64,000 nt of DNA from Leucosporidium creatinivorum. Taxonomy: Eukaryota; Basidiomycota; Microbotryomycetes; Leucosporidiales; Leucosporidiaceae. A model generated the notes under the pieces. It was not told the origin of the DNA. It saw only the letters and a list, made by a program, of their open reading frames with translations, and did not search any database. This document shows positions 32,222-44,000 of the stretch, one piece after another. Made by a program: the position numbers and the translations under genes. Each line of letters opens with the position of its first letter. The first letter of the stretch is position 1. The DNA is taken from positions 88,747 through 152,746 of the forward strand of contig BCKL01000010.1 of NCBI GenBank assembly GCA_001600635.1, in the 5' to 3' direction.

Positions 32222-33700
32222 ATGGTTGCGTCTCGCCTGCATGGTCAATACTGGCTGCTACCGCTCGCCGCTGCTGTGTTCTGGACTGGTACTCTCGTGA
32301 GTAGAATTTTCTGACGCGTCTGCACCTTACTTGCAGCCGAGCTGACCCTTCTGCTGCTCTCCTCCCCTTTTCAATTCTCGTCATCGCCGACCCCTTCTCT
32401 CTGGCGCCGCATCAAACTACATCGCAATACATCGCAACACAAAGCTCGGCCTGCTGCTCTGGTGGGTAGTCGATGATGGAGCAAAGCAGTACAAGATCGA
32501 CGAAGCGACCGTTGTCTTCATCTCGAATGTCGGCGTGAGTTCGAGTTTCGGCGCCGAAGTGAGGCAATACTGACCGTTCTCACTCAATTTTTCGCTGCAC
32601 TTCTTCTCCACATTTTAAACATCTACATTATCTCACCACCGTTAATCTCGCAACACCCATCCCACGCCGCAGGCCGCCCACCAAGCGCTCTTCATCGCCG
32701 GATCTGTCTTGACCGTCATCTTCTGGACCCTCACCCTCCTGGCTGAACGCTACCTTCGCCACCTCCGCCGCATTCCTGGTACCCTCCAACGCAAGGGGGC
32801 CACCACCGCCGACATCTGCGCTGTCGCGTTCGGAATCACGGGAGGGATCTGCCTGATCCTAGTTTCCTGCTTTAACTGCTGGGCGTTCTCAAAAGTACAC
32901 TGGAGCTTCGCAGCACTATTCGTAGTGTTCATCGCTGCGTCCTGCGTTTCGCAAACCATCGAGACCATGATGCTGGAGCGCGATCAGTGAGTTCGTCTCC
33001 CTCGGCCGAAGTAGTTCATCTCGGGCGGAAGGCAAGGTCTGCACGGTGCTCGAACGCTGTGCTGAGGTCTCGCAGCTCGAGATCTACGCTGACCCTCCCC
33101 ACACGCACCCTCAGCACCGACCGAAGGCATCTCAAGCGCAACGCCATCATCAAGCTCATTGTCGTCTGTGTCGCTATCGCCGGAGCGATCGGCTTCGGAG
33201 CGTGTCAAGGGGCTAGCAGCGGTACTCCAAACGACGCGCCGCCCTCTCCCAAGGATAACATCATCCAGAGCGCCGCCGCCAGTTGCGAGTGGTTGATTGC
33301 CTGTGAGTCGCTCTGCCTCGCCCTCCGATGCTGTAGCTGACCGCAGCTTACACACAGTCCTTTTCGACCTCTACATCATCACCTACGTTGTCGATTTGTG
33401 GCCTGCTACCAAGACGTGGGTTTCCTTCGCTCGAGCGATCGCCGAGCTCTCGCTGACCCAGCTTCTTGATTCTCATACAGTGTCGGCCACAAGTTCACCC
33501 CTTCCCTCATCGAGAAGGACCGTCTCAACCAGCTCCACCACCACAAGGACGGCCGACCCGGTGCTCCTGGAGGACTGGAAGCCCCTCGCCACGGATTTGG
33601 CGCCGACTCGCCTACCGACAGCGGCATCTCCTACCCCGACGAGATTGGCGGAAGGGTTGGCAGGCGTAGCGAGGAGGCGCAGATGAGGCATGTAGCTTAG
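32222..33700 (+). CDS. Frag1/DRAM/Sfk1 family membrane protein
   Basis: Multi-spanning membrane protein, 314 aa, of the Frag1/DRAM/Sfk1 family, whose members act in GPI-anchor remodelling, phosphoinositide signalling at the plasma membrane (Sfk1) or autophagy (DRAM). Exons: 32222-32296, 32445-32534, 32673-32986, 33115-33302, 33358-33415, 33481-33700. Hydrophobic segments include LLPLAAAVFWTGTLLGLLLW, LFIAGSVLTVIFWTLTLLAE, AVAFGITGGICLILVSCFNC, FAALFVVFIAASCVS, IIKLIVVCVAIAGAIGFGA and FLFDLYIITYVVDLW. The ISNVGA loop and VSCFNCWAFSKVHW are family hallmarks. The first two introns are long for this locus (148 and 138 nt). The acceptor of intron 1 (ACAAAG) is weak, so the exon 2 start is the least certain point. 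The C-terminal tail is hydrophilic and cytosolic by prediction. Confidence 0.85.
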
Positions 33701-34270
33701 AGTTGCCCATGCTGAAGTAGATGGGAGGAGAGCAGAGTTGTAGATAGCGCCGAAGAGGGAGGAGTCAGGATAAGACAGTAGATTATATAGCTGTTGTACA
33801 GCCGTAGAGCCCCTCATATCACACTTTTGCACATAATCATATTCGTTCACCAGACACCATGCCAAAGAGCTCGAGCAGGTCGAAAGCCGACTTGGCGCAG
33901 ATGGGAAGCAAGTTTCGCGAGCACGACGAGCCTTCTGTAGCTCATCGCTGCACTTCAGAAAGAGCCAACAGAGACGTTCAGTAACTGCGGAAGCGCCCTC
34001 GGGGCCACAGCACTATTTCTACCAGTTCTGGCCAGCGCCTGCTTGCCCCGTCAGGCAGCTCGGCTTTCTCTCACTTCTCCTCACTGCTTGCTCGTATCTA
34101 CGTTCCTTCTCCCGGGTGTCGAAAGGAGCGCGAAACACCACATGTCAGCCTTACAGCGTCTTCCACACCTCAGCCACGCTTGTACGCTGTCGGTCCATTA
34201 TTTTTGCGCCTGAGCCTCAGGAGGGGGCTGCGCTCGAGAGTCTGCTCTTCTCTACGAGCAGGAACGTCAG
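33701..34270. other. Downstream region and diverged duplicate of the MATE upstream block
   Basis: No gene is seen. From about 33990 to 34170 the sequence aligns by eye with 34790-34980, the region upstream of the MATE gene (shared pieces: TACCAG.TCTGG, TGCTTGCCCC, CACTGCTTGCTCG against CACCGCTTGCTCG). The stretch CTCTTCTCTACGAGCA occurs at about 34244-34259 and again near 35141. This is the left part of a local segmental duplication. Confidence 0.5.
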
Positions 34271-34289
34271 CGAGGCTTCCAGGCGGCGA

Positions 34290-34720
34290 GCGCTGAGGTC
34301 GTGTGCATCGCTATAGGAGCTGTCTGCCAGACTCTCCAAACGATGTGGCTCGAGCGTGACCAGTGAGTCTCCATCTCGGCGCGTTTGAGCGCTTCGCCGA
34401 AGCGGCCCATCATAGCCTGAAGGCCAGACCTATGCAACGCTCTGATGCGGAGCTGCGGTCTGTAGATGTATGAGCTTGCACGCTGACCCTTTGCTTGCCA
34501 TCAGCACCGACCGAAGGCATCTCAAGCGGAACGCCATCATGAAGCTCGTCGTCGTTAGCTTCGCCATCACTGGAGCCATCGGATTCGGAGCGTGCCAAGG
34601 TGTCACTCCGGGTCCTCCCATCACTGAGCCGCCCTTGCCCAATACATTTGTCGCGGACTCCCCGAAAAGCCTGGTAGAGCCGACTCGGCGCAGAGGTGTG
34701 CAGGCTCGGCGGGCGTGAGC
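34290..34720 (+). pseudogene. Partial, degenerate copy of the Frag1-like gene
   Basis: The interval repeats the end of exon 3 and most of exon 4 of the upstream Frag1-like gene. VVCIAIGAVCQTLQTMWLER corresponds to the FIAASCVSQTIETMMLER region of the intact gene. A GTGAGT donor follows at the same codon (CA|GTGAGT), then an intron with a CGCTGACCC branch and CATCAG acceptor, then TDRRHLKRNAIMKLVVVSFA, nearly identical to the intact gene. After GACQG the similarity fades, and a stop ends the frame near 34718. No N-terminal membrane segments, no start region and no later exons were found, so this is a truncated relic. The splice sites of the one remaining intron are still well formed. Confidence 0.75.
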
Positions 34721-35247
34721 AGTCGCTGTAGGTCATCACAATACATACAAATCGGCAAAAGGGAGACCTTAGACTACTAGAGAGGCGTTCGCAAGCCCAC
34801 AGCATCATCCTTACCAGCTCTGGTCGACCTGTGCTTGCCCCTCCCAGACAACGAGCGCTCGGCTGCTCCTCTCGCTCCTCCTCACCGCTTGCTCGTCTCG
34901 ACTTTTCTTCGCCCGCTCGCCAAAGGAGCTCGGAGCACCAGCTAATAGCACTACAGCTTCTCTCTTACCTTACACACCCTTGTAAGTCGTCATTTCGCTA
35001 TTCTCTCGCCTGCTCGCCTTGATTGCGCCGCCAACCAGCTTTGCTGATCTCTTTGCCCTGTCTCCTCTGCAGTGAGCTAGCATAAACCTCAGCACCTTGT
35101 CAACACATTTAGTGGACATCTCAACATGTTCTCGTGAGCCCTTCTCTTCTCTACGAGCACCAGCTTCAAGCTGCGTTTTCAGCCTACGAGCCGCCGAGAG
35201 CTGTAGTCAAGAAGAGCTGAGCAAAGAGCCCACCCGCTTACTCTCTG

Positions 35248-37631
35248 ATGTTCTACAGCTCCTACCCGGGCACTTCACCAGCGTCCTACTCCGGCGACGC
35301 CTCGTTTCTCCAGCGAGCAGCCGCTCGAGGCGACTCTTCGCTTCACCCTCCCGCTACGACCGACCAAGAGGACGACAGCGACCGAGGGCGTGTGCGGAAT
35401 CGTCGCGGAAGTAGTGGCAGGCTTTCGAGGAGCTCGCTGTACTCGGTCGGCGGCTCGAGGCTCAGCCCGACGAGGGAGGGAAGCGACGACTCGCGGACTT
35501 GGGGCGACGAGGACGAGACGGCTGTCAGTGATAGCGCAGAGCGGTCGACGTCCAGGAATGGAGGAGAGCGCTCTAACGGCCACGCAGAGGCGGGCAAGTC
35601 GGGCATCAGCATGACCCTGCCCATCTTCCCCTCAACCCAAGTCGCATCCGAGTCGACGCCCCTCCTGCCGTCTTCTGCCGCTCCCGTGCAAGACGTGGAC
35701 GACAACGGAAGCTTCGCGCACGAGATTAAGGTGCTCATCGGCTACACCATCCCCATCGGTGGGCCTTCTTCTCGTCTCGGCGCGTGGGAGTTTCGCGCTG
35801 ACCTTCTCGCATCGCACAGCTGGTACCCACGGACTCGAGTACTCGCTTTTAGTGGTCACCGTGGTCTCTTTGGGACATCTCGGAACCGTCCAGCTCGCTG
35901 CCGCCTCGATCGCCAATATGGTCAGTCTCGGCGCAGCCCGTTCGAAGCATCTCTCGCTAATCTTGTCGCCCTACAGACCGCCAACGTCGTTGCCCTCTCG
36001 GTCATCCAAGGCTTCTGTACCGCTCTGGATACCCTTTGCCCCCAGGCCTACACCTCGCGGCCCAAGGACACCTCCCTCTACGCTCTTCGCACCCTCGTCA
36101 TCCTCTCCATGGTCCTCATCCCTCAAACCATCATCTTCTGGAACTCGGAGTGGATTCTCCTCATGCTCCGCCAGGATCCCGATGTCGCCAAACACGCTGG
36201 TCTGTACCTCAAGGTGAGTCAGATTGAGTGCCGAGCCGAAGCGCCGAGAGCTGACTTCCTTCATTCCTTCACATAGGTCCTGAGCTTCGGTCTCCCCGGC
36301 TACAGCGTCTTTGAATGCACTCGCCGCTGGCTGCAAGCACAAGGCCTCATGCTCGCCCCCGTCATCACTCTCGCCGTCGCCGCTCCTCTCAACGTCCTCC
36401 TCAACTACCTCCTCGTCTGGGGGCCCGAACCCATCCGCCTCGGCTTCATCGGCGCTCCCATCGCTACCGCCATCTCTATGACCACCATGGCCATCACCTC
36501 GGTCGCCTACGCCTGGTACACGGCGCCGAGGGATGCTTGGGGAGGCGTGTCGATGGAGATCTTCAAGGATCTGAGCCTCAACGTCAAGCTCGGACTTGCT
36601 GGAACTGCCATGGTCGCTTCCGAGTGGTGGTGCTGGGAGATTGTGTACGTTTTTGCTCTCCTCAAGCTGCCGCAGACGCCGAGCTGATCGCTTCTTCCTC
36701 TCGCAGCGGTCTCGCCAGCTCCTTCCTCGGCCCTACCGCCCTCGCCGCTCAGTCGGTGCTTCTTACTTCGGCGTCTCTAACCTACCAAGTTCCCTACTCC
36801 CTCGCCGTCGCTGCGGCTGTCCGTGCAGGCAGTAAGTTGCTCCTACGCTCGGCCGAGAATTGCCCGCTTATCGTCTCTCACTATAGACCTGCTCGGTGCT
36901 CAACGCCCCAAGACTGCTCGCGTCACCTCGCGCGCAACGCTCTTCCTCGCCATCTGCATCGCTGGATTCAACAGCATCATGCTCGTCATCTTCCGCCACA
37001 AGTGCGCCCTTTCCATTGTCTCTGCGCTCGACTGTTACTGAACAGCTTCCTTGACGACAGGTGGGGAGGTCTCTTCTCGTCCGAGAAGGAGGTCATCGCA
37101 CTCGTGGCCACCGTCTTGCCCCTCGTCGCCACTTTCCAGCTCACTGACGGTTCGTCTTCTCCTTCCGTCTCGCTTGCCGCGTCTCGTGCTAATCCTCCCT
37201 ATCTATTACAGGTCTGAGTGGAGCTACCGGTGGTCTTCTCCGTGGAGCCGGCAAGGCGCCTCTCGGTGCCCTCATTAACCTCAGTGAGTCGCTCGGCTCG
37301 GGGCTCAAGGCCAGAGCGGAACGCTGACCCGCTCCTTCGCAGCTTCCTACTACATCATTGGTCTCCCCGTCGGACTCTGCCTCGCTTTCCTCGGTCCCAA
37401 GCTCGGTCTTCGAGATGAGTTCTGTCTCCTTCCCTCTTTGCGAGCCTCCAGCTGACCTTCGCTACTTTCCTCTCCTCACGACTCTGGCTAGGACTCACTC
37501 TCAGTCTCTCCTGGACCGCTGTGCTCACCACCTGGGTCATCTGGAGGTTAGACTGGGAGAGCGGCGCCGAGGAGGCAAGGATTCGTATGGGCGGAGCTAA
37601 GAGGGATGAGGAGGAGCAGTCGGAGATTTAA
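35248..37631 (+). CDS. MATE family multidrug/metabolite efflux transporter
   Basis: Cation-coupled exporter of the MATE (MatE) superfamily, 614 aa, similar in layout to yeast Erc1. Exons: 35248-35758, 35820-35920, 35977-36213, 36277-36644, 36707-36831, 36887-37001, 37046-37149, 37212-37283, 37343-37414, 37492-37631. The first 150 residues are hydrophilic and Ser-rich (cytosolic). Membrane segments start at EIKVLIGYTIPI. Family hallmarks are VQLAAASIANM, GFCTALDTLCPQAY, RWLQAQGLMLAPV, PLNVLLNYLLVWG, and GLSGATGGLLRGAGKAPLGA in the C-lobe. The ninth intron appears to begin ATGAGT instead of GTGAGT; only that junction gives the final membrane helix LSWTAVLTTWVIW in frame. The upstream region resembles duplicated sequence at about 34.0-34.2 kb. 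The substrate is unknown. Confidence 0.9.
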
Positions 37632-38044
37632 GAGTGGGTTCGTATAATATCCTCTAGTATCCCCCTTGCCTTCGCAATCATCTTATCTCGTTTGTACCTT
37701 GAGAGGTCTGAAGAGAGGGCGCGACAGCTATGAGCACGAAAGCGCTTCGCCGAGATCGGACGACCGAGGCCAGCGCCGAGAAGGGAGGGGAGCGATAAGG
37801 GGAGGGGAGCGAGAAGTACGCGGCGCCTGTCAGCAAGTTCAGGATGAGTTGAGCGATAGTGCTCTTTGCCCTCGCATTGCTGATGATCCTTCAGAGTGAG
37901 AGCAGGAGCGCGAGGAGCAGGAAGCCTTCGCCGGACTCTCGCGTCGGGTGAAGACAGATTGGAGAGGGCTCAGCCCGTTTTTGCACTGATGAGGGGACTG
38001 CTAAGGTGTATCTACAACAAGGGATCTATTCTCTGCGTTTGTCT
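37632..38044. other. Convergent intergenic region
   Basis: The 3' flanks of the MATE gene and the secreted-protein gene meet here. A purine-rich plus-strand stretch (GAGAAGGGAGGGGAGCG-like, about 37770-37815) is present. No gene or RNA was recognised. Confidence 0.4.
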
Positions 38045-38917
38045 TCAAGCTCCAATGCCCATTGACTTGAGGTTGGTGATGGTGAGAGTGTCGAGGGTGG
38101 CGAAGGCATCGTTCTCGCCGGCGAGACTGTGGGGGGCAGCAAAAGGGCGAGGTCAGCCTCGGTACGAAGGAAAGGATAGAAGAAAGAAGCAGCGAGCTTA
38201 CATCGAGTTGAGCTGCTGTAGGACTTTGGGGACGACCGAAGCGACGCCTCCGACGGCGACGGCGAGACTGTGGAGAGAAGAGCGAGCAGAACTCAGCGAG
38301 AGCGTCCGACGAAGGGAGGGGAAAGAAGCTCACTCAGTGTTGATGGGGGTGAGGAAGCCGCTGAGAACGGAAGTCATCGTCGAGTCCTTCTTGATGACCT
38401 CGGCGAGCGGGTTGAGGGCGCGGGCGAGGGCGAGAATCGAGTCGGCCATGTCTTGCGCGACTGCGGTGGCGAGCAGAAGGGATGTCAGTAGAGCTCACTA
38501 GAACAGGGAGAAGTCAGAGAACCCACCAGCGTTCGAGTCGACGCCGAGCTGACGCTTGGAGCGCGCCGAGGTGACGGCCATCGCATCCCTCGCGCTGAGA
38601 ATATCGTCGTGCATGGTCTTCGGAGGTGGGAGAGTGTTAGTTCGGACCCTTATGAAGCTTGGTAGAGGAAGACTCACAGTGAGGTAAGGTCCACAGACGC
38701 CCGCGACCGCCTCTCCCGACGTGCTCGGCAAGGAGGCCAGTCCTTGCCTGACGAGCGTTCCCTGGCCGTTGAAGTCGCGAGTAAGGTTTTGGAAGGAAGG
38801 CGAGAGGGCGCCGAAGTTCAACACCCTCTTGCTGAGCGAGTTGGAGCCGGAACGGAGCGGTGAAGCCTGGGCGACAACAGCGAGCGAAGCGACGAGGGTG
38901 AGGGTGGAGAAGAGCAT
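38045..38917 (-). CDS. Small secreted protein (copy A of a local family)
   Basis: A 201-aa protein with a clear signal peptide (MLFSTLTLVASLAVVAQASP) and a dibasic site SKR soon after it, suggesting Kex2-type processing. Five exons: 38917-38678, 38617-38527, 38460-38334, 38267-38202, 38126-38045 (240, 91, 127, 66 and 82 nt), all phases closing. The mature part alternates polar helices with hydrophobic ones (VAQDMADSILALARALNPLA, LAVAVGGVASVVPKVLQQL). Exon sizes and phases closely parallel the secreted gene at 62.1 kb, so the two probably share ancestry. The layout resembles fungal hydrophobic surface-binding proteins (HsbA-like), but no decisive motif is visible. It probably acts at the cell surface or in the medium. 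Confidence 0.75.
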
Positions 38918-39463
38918 CTTGGAGGTTGTTGGTGAGGTGTTGAAGGTCTGTAGAAGGTATCAAAGGGTCAGCTCGTCCTTCAGTAGCTGTCCTGAGTCGA
39001 GTAGGCTCACTTACGGAGTCTGAGCAGTGAAGTTAAGGAGAGAGAGAGAGCAGTCTCCGTCCAAGCTCTCACTCCACTCGCTCTTCTCCCCCACCCGCGC
39101 TGCGGACCAGACTCTGTTTCAAAGCGAGCTGTCAGTTCACTTGCTCATCACTAGCGCGCCAATCGAGCGATTCTGCCTTCGCAAGAGCTCAGCCGGACCG
39201 AACGATGAGACAGCGGCGGACGGACTCCTGTGGGTGCTGATGAGCAGTTTCGACGTAGTGATGAGGTGCAAAAGCTCGTGTTGTAGCTGAACAGAGCAAG
39301 CAATGGCGAATCGACGAGTCGAAGCAAGCGAGTCGTAGCAAAGCAAGTCGTCGAGAGCGAGACAAAAGAGCGCCGAGCAGGAAGCAGCTCGCCTGAGCTC
39401 GAAGTAGAGTCGAACAGAACTCGATACTTCAGTGACATACTACAGATCCTTCAAAGTCCCAGC
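38918..39463. other. Intergenic region
   Basis: This contains the promoter of the secreted-protein gene and the 3' flank of the hydratase gene. A possible 5' UTR intron for the secreted gene lies at about 38950-39015 on the minus strand (GTAAGT-like donor at the right, a GCTGACC branch and TACAG acceptor at the left). No further coding sequence was found. Confidence 0.4.
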
Positions 39464-40785
39464 TCAGAGCTTGCTCTTAGCCGCTCCCGCCTTCTTGATG
39501 ATGGCGACACCTCCGCCGAGGCAGATCTTGCCCGAGCCCTTGACCTTCTGCACGAAATCGACGCGCAGGCCACCGGACTTGGCATCTTCCGAGACCCACA
39601 TCGACGTCTCGAGCTGTGATGTAGGCGAGAAGGTCAGTGACTTGTGCGAAGGAGTAGGCAGCGCCGAGGTTCGAAGGTACAGGATACTCACCTCGTCTCC
39701 AGGAATGACGGGCGAAGTGAACCTCGACGACATGTACTCGAGCCTGGATCCATCTCCCCCCGCAACGCTGAGGAGGATAGCTCGGGCGGCGTGACCGTAA
39801 CTGCAGAGGCCGTGAAGGATGCAGCCGGGGAATCCCATACCCTTCCCGATCGAAGGATCAATGTGGAGAGGGTTGAAGTCTCCCGACAGACGGTAGATGA
39901 TGGCCTGCTCGGGGGAGGTCTTCTCGGAGAAGACGTGGGTCGGCGCCGAGGTAGGGGGCTTGGGGAGAGCTTTGGCGGGCTGGGGAGGAGCGATGGACTT
40001 GGCGAATCCAGCAGAGCCGTCCTCCTTGTTCGTGTCTATAGTGGAAAGGTCAGCGAGACTCTTTAACATCCGAGAAGCGAGCTCACACTGTCCGAAGCCG
40101 TAGCCCGAAGAAATCATTCGGACGTAGACCTCTCCCTCGGGGCTGACGAGGTTGATCTCTCCGTCGACGATGAGACCCTTGCCGGTGTCCTTGATGCCCA
40201 CGCACTTCTTGCGGATGGTCCAGCCCTCTCCGCTCTCCTTGGGAATCTGGCGGAGGATCGTGATGGACTGCTCGGCGTGGACTCCCTGAAAGATCGACCC
40301 AGAGTCAGCTTGATACCTTGCAGCTCGGTGGACCCGCTCACCTTCTCGGGAGGGATGTTGGGAAGTCCGGGAACGTCGCCTCCGGCATCCTTGGCTGACG
40401 AGAACTCGGAGATGGAAGTCCTGTCCAGCTTGAGGCCTGAAAGTAGGACGCGATGATTAGTAGTGTTTTGCGCGACGGTAACGCAGTCCTGCTCACCGAG
40501 GACGAGAGGGTAAGTCGCGGGAGCACTCCAATCGGCTCGCTCCTCGTAGATGCTCGACAACTCGGTGGCCTTGGCTCCGATGCCGCTGGCGTACAGCAGC
40601 ATGTCGCGCTGGTTCCAGTTGACGGGAAGAGGCTTAGACTCGTGACCTATAGAGCAGCAGACGATTAGCGAGTGCTTCGAGTTGCCGGGCGCGCCCCACT
40701 TGAGCCGGAGCGCTCAAGAGCGCGGACGGTGCTGTAAGAGACCAGACGTACCGAGCGCCTTGTTGAAGTCGTTGCGGGGTGCCAT
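39464..40785 (-). CDS. Peroxisomal 2-enoyl-CoA hydratase 2 (MaoC-like)
   Basis: Stand-alone hydratase 2 of the R-specific MaoC/hot-dog fold, acting in peroxisomal beta-oxidation on trans-2-enoyl-CoA. Six exons (40785-40752, 40646-40497, 40436-40342, 40285-40087, 40035-39692, 39613-39464) give 323 aa. The protein ends AAKSKL, so it carries a canonical PTS1 peroxisomal signal. The hydratase 2 motif reads YRLSGDFNPLHIDPSIGKGM, with the catalytic Asp and His, followed by GFPGCILHGLCSYGHAAR. The N-terminal half (PVNWNQRDMLLYASGIGA) forms the second, inactive hot-dog repeat usual in the eukaryotic enzyme. In many fungi this activity is the C-terminal part of the multifunctional protein Fox2; here it is a separate gene. 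It is divergent from TRL1, with 281 bp between start codons. Confidence 0.92.
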
Positions 40786-41066
40786 TGGTGCTGATGAAGT
40801 GCAAGAAGTGAAGCAGAGTGTGGTAGGAAGCCAAGAGAGTTGGCGAGCTCCGTTCTGGCTCTTCGGCTGTATTTGCCGGTCGGCGAAGGCGATCCTACTG
40901 AGCTGTAACTGTTTAGCCAGCATCCTTCATTGCGCTGTAATGCACAAGCTGCGCCCGAGCGCCAGTATACCAAAAATGAGAGACCTCCTTTCCAACTGCT
41001 CGGCGAGGGGCTCGGCCGAGAAGAACGAGTGTGTCCAAGAAACAGGAGGCTCTATAGTCGAGTCAA
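40786..41066. promoter_or_regulatory. Divergent promoter, hydratase/TRL1
   Basis: Both genes are read outwards from this 281-bp interval. No specific regulatory motif was recognised. If TRL1 starts at the alternative ATG at 41181, the shared region is longer. Confidence 0.5.
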
Positions 41067-44000
41067 ATGGATCGACTCATTAGAGCACTGCTCGCACCGC
41101 CCTTACAGGTGGCTCCGAGAAGAGTCATCTTTGGACCAGCGCCGAGCGTCTCTATTGCACTCCTGCACTTTTCGACAAGGATGCTCTCGGCGCGCGCTAC
41201 GACCTCAAAGCTCACAGAGGCTACCAAGCTCGTCAAGGCGCTCATCGACTTCACTGCAGGCCCTTCGACGGGCGAGCTAGAGCACCAAAGCGACCTCGAC
41301 AACGAGGACGAGGAGATTACGGTTGGAGGCCAGCGCGCCGAGACGAGCGTCAAGGGCAAGGGCAAGCAGAAGCAGCAGCAACAAGCTACAGTCAGCGGCG
41401 ACGCTACACCTACCGCTGGCCTTGCTCAGCTCTCGCTCGATTCGACCCCGAAACTCGCAAAGCAACAGCAGAAGCCGCCCAGGTCGATTCGCAACCTCAT
41501 CAGGACGTCCGAGCACGAGCTCAAGCTGCTAGGCAGTGATGGAAAGCCTACAACGAGGATCCTGACGTCGTGGAAGATGGCCGACTACGCCTACAAGCGC
41601 GAGCCTTGCCCTTTCCCGACGCGAGCTCGAGGGCTCTTCACCGAGCGCGTAGAGGCCGACAAGGGCGAGGAGGAGTACAAAATCATCGCCAGGGGCTACG
41701 ACAAGTTCTTCAACGTCAACGAGGTATCCTGGACCCATGTGAGTCTTCACTCATTCTCGGCAACGAGCTGCGAGCTGACCTTCTCCTTGCACTTTCGCCA
41801 GTGGGAGAGCATTCCTAAGCACTCGTCGGCGCCCTACGAGCTCACGCTCAAGTCCAACGGCTGCATCATCCTCATCTCGACCCTCTCGCCTTCCCACATC
41901 CTCGTCACCTCCAAGCACTCGATCGGCGCCAATGCTGCCGCTTCAAGCGACGTTTCGCATTCGCAGCGAGGCGAGTGGTGGCTCGAGAAGCACCTCGAGA
42001 AGGTCGGCAAGACCAAGGAGGACCTCGCTAAGGAGCTGTGGGACCGTGGCCTGACTGCAGTCGCCGAGGTGAGTGCCGAGCCTCCTCGAGCGCTACAGAC
42101 TAGTGCTGACGCTAGCTTCCCTCACTGCAGCTCTGCGACGACTCGTTCGAGGAACACGTCCTCGCCTACCCTTCCGACCTCACCGGTCTCCATCTTCACG
42201 GCCTCAACTCCAACACTCCCATCCTCACCTCCCTCCCCTCCTCGGCCGTCTCCTCTTTCGCCAAGGACTGGGGCTTCATCCCCACGGCCTACACCATCTT
42301 CCCCTCCGTTCTCGCCGTCAAGACCTACTGCGAGACCGTCCAAGCCGCAGGCGGCGTTGAGGAAAAGGACGGCTCCATCACCCCCGTCGAGGGCTTCGTC
42401 GTCCGAGGATCCAAAAAGGGCGGCGCTCCAGGCGAGCCGTTCTTCTGGAAAGTCAAGTACGACGACCCGTACTTGATGTACCGGGAGTGGCGCGAGCTCA
42501 CTCGCAAGCTCCTCTCGGCGTACCCGGATCTCGACGGCGTCAACCCCAACAAGCTCCGCAACGAGCAGAGTAGGCTGTACCTCTGGTGGGTCAAGAGGGA
42601 GATGGAGAAGGATGTGGCCAAGTTTGAGAGTTGGAAAAAGGGCAAGGGGATCATCAAGACGAGGGAGGACTTTCTCGAGTGGCAGAAGACCGAAGAGGCG
42701 AGGGAGACGATGAGGATGCTGGGGCAGCAGGTCGAGGATAGCGAGGCAGAGAAGAAGCAGTTTGATCGGACGCTGCTGGTGCCGATCGCTGTGCAGGGAT
42801 GCGGTGAGTCGGCTGTCTCGACTTTCTCGTGTCAAGCTGACCCGAGCTTCGCTTCCTCAACCCGCAGGCAAGACGGCTCTTGGACTCGCCCTCTCGCACC
42901 TCTTCGGCTGGGGTCACACCCAGTCCGACGACTTCCACATGAAGAAGTCGGGACCTCACTTCATCAAGAGCGTCAAGGAGCTGCTGCAGACCAAGCCCGT
43001 GGTTTACGCCGACAAGTGAGTCTCGCTGCCCTTGTCTCCCTACTCCCTGAAGCCCTACCCGCGGAATCTTCATCACCTGGTCTTCCCCTTCACCCTCGCC
43101 ATCTCGCTGACCCTCCCTTATCTCGCCCTCGTAGGAACAACCATCAACGAATCCTACGCGCCGCCCTCGCCTCCTGCGCCAAGTCCCTCGAACCGAACCA
43201 CCGCACCCGCCTGGTCGCCCTCCTCTACCCCATCAACTCCCCTTCCTTCCCCCGCGACAAGGTGCACGCCCTCTGCGCCTCTCGCGTCCTCTCCCGCGGT
43301 CAGCGCCACCAAACCCTCCGTCCGCCAACCGCCGAGGAGATTGAGAAGGGTCTCGTTGATCAAGACGATGTACGAGCGCACGAGCAGGCCATCTGGCAGT
43401 TCCTCGGCCAGTACGAGGAGTTTGATCAGGCGCTCAACGGCGATGGGGATGGCAAGTTTGATGCGGTGATTGAGGTGCTGCCGCAGTGGGAGAAGGAGGA
43501 GCAGTTGGAGAAGGTCTTGGAGGAGTTGATCAAGCTGGGCGGAGTGGCAGGGTTGGAGGAGGGGATGCCGAGTGAGGAGAGGAGGAACGAGGCGATCGCT
43601 TGGGCCGAGAAGTGGGAGCCGGAGAAGAAGAAGGTCGTCACCAAGGAAGCCGTCGACAAGAAGAAGAGCAAGCTCAAGGTTCGCTACTACGGCGTCAGCG
43701 TCGAAGTCGGACTCAAGCAGCTCGTCGAGGAGGCGCTGGAAGCCAATCCCGAGCTTCGCGACGAGGAGGATTCGACCTTCCAGGCGCTCGTACTCTCCGA
43801 CCGAGTGGAGAAGAGCCCTCACGTCACCCTCGTACACGAGAACGAGGTCAAGCCCCCAGCATCCGCTCCCACCACCGCCGACGACGCCTCCGCTACCCCT
43901 CCTTCCCCTCCACCCTCCGCCGAAGCGACCTCCCTCCTCGAACTCAAACAGTCCCTCTGGACCCGCTACTCCTCCCTCCTCCAACGCGCCGAAACCGAAG

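Noticed and set aside
35390-35614. Alternative frames over the MATE N-terminus
   Set aside because: The MATE frame continues into membrane segments with correct splicing; the others stop early.
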